In this document: in pieces, positions 5,543-8,338 of the stretch | Numbering within the stretch: position 1 is the stretch's first letter | Layout: the number at the start of each line of letters is the position of its first letter | Assembly (NCBI GenBank): GCA_018241865.1 | Contig: JAFECY010000139.1 | Span: forward strand, 1-8,338 | Reading direction: 5' to 3' | DNA: 8,338 bases | From: Pseudomonadota bacterium | Lineage (GTDB): Bacteria > Pseudomonadota > Gammaproteobacteria > Burkholderiales > Burkholderiaceae_D | Translations under genes and position numbers: made by a program | Notes under the pieces: generated by a model | The model's input: only the letters and a program-made list of their open reading frames with translations | What the model was told of the DNA's origin: nothing | Databases searched by the model: none

Positions 5543-6229
5543 TCACTCAATTTCAATGAGGCGCGTGAGCGCATGTTGTCCCCACTCGACAATTGCGTGA
5601 AGGTCGGGCTTGTTCGGGGCTTGCATTGCGTCCCACGTCCGCTGAGCAACCGGCGAGCTTTTCAAACTCGCTAACGCGTTCCCGATCTCGGTATGTTTTG
5701 CCGCCAGCAATTCTGCAAGTTGTTCAAGCGGAACGGCATCAGGCAACGTCGTTTCAATCGACCACCAATCAAACAGGTCGCGTGGCGTCAATGCCCAACC
5801 GCGATAAAACAGTTTCTTTGCCAATACTTCTGCAACCGGCTCCAGCGGCAATAAAGTTTCTGGAGCATGTTCGTCGGGCAAGCCGAGTAGTGACATGCCG
5901 ACGATGAAATCGATCTCGCCAACGGCATGACGGAGCTTCAATGAAACGGCGGTTTCATCATACCCAGCCAACTCACTTTCAAATCGATCATTCAAACGCG
6001 GAGAGAGATAGCCGATCCATTGCGGGTCTCGAATGAAAAGGTCAATGTCGTGACTGATTCGGTGTTCCAGAGCCAACATCAGCCTGGTGCCGCCACCAAG
6101 CTTGGGTTCAAATGGTAAGCCACCACGACTTTGCGCGTCCGCCACCATGCGCTGTGCAAGGTTTTCGAGGGTCTTCCATGATCCGCTTGCTTTGAACGCA
6201 AGAACATCGTTCATCGTCGTGCTGTTCAT
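5543..6229 (-). CDS. Nucleotidyltransferase, AbiEii/AbiGii toxin family
   Basis: This 228-residue protein has the AbiEii signatures. GGGTRLMLALEHRISHDIDLF (residues 45-65, given as GGGTRL and HRISHDIDLF) holds the G-G-T loop and the metal-binding Asp61 and Asp63. GEIDFIV (about 105-111) gives a third acidic residue. AKKLFYRGWALTPRDLFDWW (137-156, twenty residues) is the conserved Lys/Arg-Asp motif. AbiEii-type enzymes transfer nucleotides to tRNA or other targets, arrest growth, and act in phage abortive infection. The start is ATG 6229, which overlaps the stop of the upstream 99-codon gene by 4 bp (ATGA), so translation is coupled. The longer open frame to 6541 only runs over that gene. Catalytic residues appear intact. 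The substrate is not deducible. Confidence 0.9.
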   Translation of the reverse strand: MNSTTMNDVLAFKASGSWKTLENLAQRMVADAQSRGGLPFEPKLGGGTRLMLALEHRISHDIDLFIRDPQWIGYLSPRLNDRFESELAGYDETAVSLKLRHAVGEIDFIVGMSLLGLPDEHAPETLLPLEPVAEVLAKKLFYRGWALTPRDLFDWWSIETTLPDAVPLEQLAELLAAKHTEIGNALASLKSSPVAQRTWDAMQAPNKPDLHAIVEWGQHALTRLIEIE

Positions 6230-6525
6230 AGTAAGCACTCCACCGATTTTTCCCAAGATGGAACCCGGGGCAGCGATTGCAACAGCGTTTCTCTGTAGAG
6301 CATATCGGCATGGCGCAGATCGGCCCCGGACTCGCTCGCGCAAAGAGAAATCAATCGAGGGTCGAGTTCCACAAAGGCATAGCTCACCACAGCGGCAGCG
6401 GACGAATCTCTGATGACCTTTACCGATCCAGCACGTAATGCGTCTCGCAGATGGTCTGTGTTGACCACCTTCCCAAATGGGGCATTCAGGTGCGCGACAG
6501 CCATTCCTAAATGATTGGTGCGCAT
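6226..6525 (-). CDS. Unrecognised 99-residue protein, presumed antitoxin/partner of the AbiEii-like toxin
   Basis: The protein starts MRTNHLGMAVAHLNAPFGKVV and continues VNTDHLRDALRAGSVKVIRDS and ADLRHADMLYRETLLQSLP. I do not recognise a family. It is not an obvious AbiEi, which is usually about 200 residues or more and has a clear N-terminal winged helix. Its position is that of an antitoxin: first gene of the operon, with a 4-bp overlap (ATGA) into the AbiEii-like gene. A start at 6567 is possible, but it would be upstream of the predicted transcription start. ATG 6525 has GGAGGAAA (6530-6537) just ahead and is preferred. It may be a truncated or novel antitoxin, or the regulator that binds the mirrored arms at 6543-6684; both are inference. 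Confidence 0.72.
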   Translation of the reverse strand: MRTNHLGMAVAHLNAPFGKVVNTDHLRDALRAGSVKVIRDSSAAAVVSYAFVELDPRLISLCASESGADLRHADMLYRETLLQSLPRVPSWEKSVECLL

Positions 6526-6529
6526 CGAC

Positions 6530-6537
6530 TTTCCTCC
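6530..6537 (-). promoter_or_regulatory. RBS deciding the start of the 99-residue protein
   Basis: GGAGGAAA on the minus strand, with GGAGG seven bases before ATG 6525, is the strongest ribosome-binding site in the window and rules in favour of this start over the upstream ATG at 6567. Confidence 0.85.
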
Positions 6538-6542
6538 ACATT

Positions 6543-6574
6543 CCACATGAAAATCCGATTGATGCATTGTACGC
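6543..6574 (-). promoter_or_regulatory. Left arm of the mirrored control region (AbiEii-side promoter/operator)
   Basis: Read leftward (minus strand) the arm is GCGTACAATG, six variable bases, then TCGGATTTTCATGTGG. TACAAT (plus 6566-6571) would be the -10 box for the AbiEii-side operon. The 16-bp element (6543-6558) would lie in the first transcribed bases, just ahead of the GGAGGAAA. No good -35 is seen. It is matched by the right arm at 6655-6684 in inverted orientation. Confidence 0.7.
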
Positions 6575-6654
6575 TGCCTCCCTGTTTACACACGATTTTC
6601 AGAATAGCCGTTTTTTATTCGCATGCGGAAAAGCTGAGAGACAGTCCAGAAATT

Positions 6655-6684
6655 GCGTACAATGAAAGTCGGATTTTCATGTGG
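6655..6684 (+). promoter_or_regulatory. Right arm of the mirrored control region (MNT-HEPN-side promoter/operator)
   Basis: GCGTACAATG, four variable bases (AAAG), then TCGGATTTTCATGTGG. TACAAT (6658-6663) would be the -10 box for the MNT-HEPN operon, and the 16-bp element (6669-6684) would overlap the start of the transcript. The arm is the inverted copy of 6543-6574: 16 of 16 and 10 of 10 bases are identical in the two conserved blocks, and only the 4 to 6 bp between them differ. A partial third copy (CGATTTTCA) lies at 6593-6601. Confidence 0.7.
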
Positions 6685-6696
6685 GATCGCCATCCT

Positions 6697-7035
6697 ATGC
6701 ATCATCTTGACCATGACTTGGAAGAAGCCATTCTCCGCTTTCTGACTTTAATCGCGGCTCGTTACGATACGGCTGGCGCGATCGTATACGGTAGTCGTGC
6801 TCGTGGTACGCACCGACCTGACAGCGATGCCGATTTGGCGGTGCTTCTCAAAGGGGAACATCAGCGGATGCTGACGACGACGCTGGCAATGGCTGATGTA
6901 GCGTATGACGTATTGCTGGAAACGGGCATCAATATTTCACCCCTGCCGGTCTGGCTGGATGAATGGGAGCATCCAGAACGCTACGCAAACCCAGCACTGC
7001 TCCATAACATTGCTCGAGAAGGCATCCGGCTGTGA
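6697..7035 (+). CDS. MNT-type minimal nucleotidyltransferase (MntA-like antitoxin)
   Basis: This 112-residue protein has the minimal nucleotidyltransferase signature G-S-x10-D-x-D: YGSRARGTHRPDSDADL with Ser33, Asp44 and Asp46, and a third acidic residue near Asp71 (YDVLLE). In studied MNT-HEPN pairs (MntA-HepT) the MNT protein transfers AMP to the HEPN toxin and so neutralises it. The start at ATG 6697 (MHHLDHDL) is chosen because GGGA lies ten bases upstream and the family begins about here. ATG 6679 would leave almost no leader and falls inside the repeated 16-bp element. It overlaps the HEPN gene by 4 bp. The operon is divergent from the AbiEii pair, which is also nucleotidyltransferase-based. 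Confidence 0.92.
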   Translation: MHHLDHDLEEAILRFLTLIAARYDTAGAIVYGSRARGTHRPDSDADLAVLLKGEHQRMLTTTLAMADVAYDVLLETGINISPLPVWLDEWEHPERYANPALLHNIAREGIRL

Positions 7036-7439
7036 ATGCCCATGATCTCATGGCAAAAGCTGGCCAAGCTGCCGTTTCAGCCCAAATATTGCTGGATATG
7101 GGCGACCCAGATGGCGCATGTAATCGCGCATACTATGCCATGTTTGATGCAGCCCGCGCCGCCTTGCTAGCGTCCGGGCATGTAATAGGCAAGACACACA
7201 AGGGTGTGCTCAACACATTCAGCGAATATCTTGTGAAGAACGGCCCGTTTTCAAAGGAAACGGGCCGCCTGCTTAAACTTGCCGAAACTCGTCGTTACGT
7301 GGCCGACTATGGAGGCGACCCCGTAGAACTCGACGACGCCAAAGAAATGGTGGAGCAAGCCGTAAGCTTTGTCACTGCCATACGCACCGAATTCATGCTG
7401 GAGGAATCTGGTGACAGCAATCATAGAATGAAGCCATAA
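7032..7439 (+). CDS. HEPN-domain protein, UPF0332 type (HepT-like toxin)
   Basis: This 135-residue all-helical protein shows the UPF0332 pattern: an early helix (AGQAAVSAQILLDMGD), NRAYYAMFDAARAALLASG (residues 31-49), KTHKGVLNTFSEYLVKNG, and the ETRRYVADYGGD motif (85-96). HEPN toxins are RNases, often using R-x4-6-H. Here the position is R-R-Y-V-A-D-Y, so His is replaced by Asp, as is common in UPF0332 members. Tyr93 could be the residue modified by the partner MNT enzyme, by analogy with MntA-HepT. It starts with GTG at 7032, overlapping the MNT stop by 4 bp (GTGA), with AGAAGG (7017-7022) nine bases ahead. It is the last gene of the operon. No terminator follows; a decayed porin 3' end begins 11 bp after its stop. 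Confidence 0.9.
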   Translation: MNAHDLMAKAGQAAVSAQILLDMGDPDGACNRAYYAMFDAARAALLASGHVIGKTHKGVLNTFSEYLVKNGPFSKETGRLLKLAETRRYVADYGGDPVELDDAKEMVEQAVSFVTAIRTEFMLEESGDSNHRMKP

Positions 7440-7450
7440 CCAAACAGACA

Positions 7451-7522
7451 GGCCTCAAACATCTCTTCTCATCGGGGTGTTCAATCCAGACAAGCAATTG
7501 TCGCTGTAACGAAAACGGGCGC
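7451..7522 (+). pseudogene. Decayed copy of a porin 3' end and 3' UTR
   Basis: The segment aligns with 5097-5167, the last six codons, stop and 3' UTR of the porin gene, at about 83% identity by my hand count (11 mismatches and one 1-base gap in 72 positions). GGCCTCAA(G/A)CA(C/T) matches the GLKH codons, and CAAGCAATTGTCG and GAAAACGGGCGC are identical. The stop codon has become TCA. The terminator hairpin is disrupted after its first arm, although GGCGC and CCGTATTTT further right may be its remnants. No upstream porin coding sequence is recognisable in the adjoining HEPN gene. Confidence 0.8.
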
Positions 7523-7642
7523 ATGCCATCTTGGCGCAAGCCGTATTTTGTGATGACCTTCCACGCGATGTTGTTTTATCATGAGGCTGGATTTTGCTGT
7601 GGGCGTCAGAGCTGCATTGGCCTCGTTCATGCCTTATCGTTC

Positions 7643-8038
7643 TCAGGCTAAGCGGCGCATGCCCGCTGTTTTGGCCGCATCACCATCGAATGTGACTGTC
7701 TCCTCGCACCCATGTCGATGTCCGATGCGCTCGATCAGGCAATCCGCAAAACCGGCCTTTGATGCAGCGAAGCGGGAAAGCGCTTGCAGCGCCACTTCCA
7801 CGTCCTGCACGACGATTTCGCGAGTCTGCAAGAGCTGCTGCAGGATGCGCACAATCTCGGACTTGGTGGCCTTGTATGCGCCCTGCATGACCCAAACCAT
7901 TTCGACTAGGGTAACGGTTGAAATGAAGCCAGGTTCTTCGCTGGTCAGCGCGTCGATCAGCGCGGATGCACGAGCCGATTGCAGTTCGTGATCCTGTGCG
8001 AAATACCGCACGACCACATTGGTATCCAGACCGATCAT
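7643..8038 (-). CDS. vapC: PIN-domain ribonuclease toxin, VapC family
   Basis: The 131-residue protein is a VapC-type PIN nuclease. The four expected acidic residues are visible: Asp5 in MIGLDTNVVVRY, Glu46 in TVTLVEMVWV, Asp99 in AGFADCLIE, and Asp118/Asp120 in TVTFDGDAAK. These bind Mg2+/Mn2+ for RNA cleavage; characterised VapCs cut initiator tRNA or 23S rRNA. The length is typical and the active site complete. Its ATG (8038-8036) overlaps the stop of the upstream VapB gene by one base (TGATG), so translation is coupled. The region downstream (7523-7642) holds no recognised terminator or gene. Confidence 0.95.
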   Translation of the reverse strand: MIGLDTNVVVRYFAQDHELQSARASALIDALTSEEPGFISTVTLVEMVWVMQGAYKATKSEIVRILQQLLQTREIVVQDVEVALQALSRFAASKAGFADCLIERIGHRHGCEETVTFDGDAAKTAGMRRLA

Positions 8039-8277
8039 CAGCCGCGCATCCCTTGCGCCGCAATTGCGCTATCCATATCTTCCAGCGTTACCGGCTGGTT
8101 CGGCTTGCGCAGCACGCCCTTGAGCGCCTGTACCGGACTGGTGGCCGCGACGATCGAGAACTGGCCAGAGCCGGTTTCCACAAACTCGATTCGGCTGCCG
8201 GTATCGAGGCCCAAGGCGGCGCGCACACTGGCCGGGATCGTGACTTGGCCTTTCGACGTTAGCGTGGCTGTTGCCAT
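8038..8277 (-). CDS. vapB: AbrB/MazE-type antitoxin VapB
   Basis: The 79-residue protein begins MATATLTSKGQVTIPASVRA, the classic AbrB swapped-hairpin DNA-binding domain (TSKGQVTIP), with LGLDTGSRIEFVE completing it by about residue 37. The C-terminus (VLRKPNQPVTLEDMDSAIAAQ) is the toxin-binding tail of VapB proteins. ATG 8277 is chosen because AAGGTG (8284-8289) lies six bases upstream; an in-frame TTG at 8292 would sit upstream of that site. It should neutralise the VapC encoded next and repress the operon through the palindrome at 8301-8324. It is unrelated in sequence to the AbrB protein of the Doc operon beyond the shared fold. Confidence 0.94.
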   Translation of the reverse strand: MATATLTSKGQVTIPASVRAALGLDTGSRIEFVETGSGQFSIVAATSPVQALKGVLRKPNQPVTLEDMDSAIAAQGMRG

Positions 8278-8300
8278 TTGACTCACCTTCAACGAAATAT

Positions 8301-8336
8301 ATTCCTTACTTTAGCGTAAGGAATCCAGATATTCAA
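8301..8336 (-). promoter_or_regulatory. vapBC promoter and palindromic operator
   Basis: ATTCCTTAC (8301-8309) and GTAAGGAAT (8316-8324) are perfect 9-bp inverted arms around a 6-nt centre. On the minus strand TTGAAT (8331-8336), 17 bp and TAAAGT (8308-8313) form a plausible sigma70 promoter, so the palindrome covers the spacer and -10 box. An alternative -10 (TATATT) lies just downstream. VapB or VapBC binding here is inference from the usual TA scheme. Confidence 0.7.
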
Positions 8337-8338
8337 GC

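Noticed and set aside
6230..6541. Upstream extension of the AbiEii-like protein to 6541
   Set aside because: It would overlap the whole 99-residue upstream gene in another frame. The ATGA overlap at 6226-6229 and the family N-terminus support the shorter start.
6511..6696. Longer MNT protein starting at 6511 or 6679
   Set aside because: These starts lie upstream of, or within, the predicted promoter arm, and the residues are not part of the nucleotidyltransferase fold. ATG 6697 has a fair RBS.
5097..7522. attL/attR pair of an integrative element at the porin 3' end
   Set aside because: No integrase or recombinase gene lies between the copies, and 83% identity with scattered substitutions is more like an old paralogous tail than a core att repeat. 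It was kept only as a question inside the duplication finding.
7523..7642. Possible small gene between the porin remnant and vapC
   Set aside because: Short frames exist on both strands but none has an RBS, a recognisable domain or a sensible length, so nothing is annotated here.
7966..8281. Two overlapping plus-strand frames opposite vapB/vapC
   Set aside because: They are antisense shadows of the VapBC genes, whose domains, coupling and promoter are clear.

Overview
The window looks like a betaproteobacterial chromosome, most likely Burkholderiales and possibly Oxalobacteraceae. The reasons are the rplM-rpsI operon beside an OsmC-family gene, a Coq7-type ubiquinone hydroxylase, and a classical 16-strand-type Gram-negative porin with a 20-residue signal peptide and a C-terminal Phe. 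The taxonomic call is inference from gene content, not from a database match.

Layout. 1-572 holds the 5' part of rpsI and the whole of rplM on the minus strand, driven by a near-consensus promoter at 687-715. A divergent OsmC-family gene lies at 805-1251. From 1280 to 2602 two toxin-antitoxin (TA) operons lie head to tail on the minus strand: Phd/YefM plus RelE/ParE (2602-1975), then AbrB/MazE-type plus Doc (1904-1280). A gene-free stretch of about 400 bp (2603-3000) carries the Phd operon promoter and repeat-like sequence. coq7 (minus) and a porin gene (plus) are divergent around 3637-3890, and the porin ends in a strong C(UUCG)G-loop terminator.

The stretch 5186-7450 between that terminator and a decayed second copy of the porin 3' end is an accessory island. 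It encodes a small HNH-like zinc-ribbon protein, an AbiEii-type nucleotidyltransferase with an unrecognised 99-residue upstream partner (minus), and divergently an MNT nucleotidyltransferase plus UPF0332-type HEPN pair (plus). The two divergent operons face each other across a 142-bp region bounded by nearly identical inverted arms of 32 and 30 bp. Each arm contains TACAAT and a shared 16-bp element. The window ends with a VapBC operon (minus) whose promoter overlaps a perfect 9-bp-arm palindrome.

How it fits together. Housekeeping genes (ribosome, ubiquinone, peroxide or thiol stress, outer membrane) are interleaved with five TA-like pairs in about 8.3 kb. The most interesting signals are the mirrored regulatory arms shared by two nucleotidyltransferase-based TA systems, and the duplicated porin 3' end that brackets this island. 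No CRISPR array, tRNA, rRNA, integrase or transposase gene was seen.
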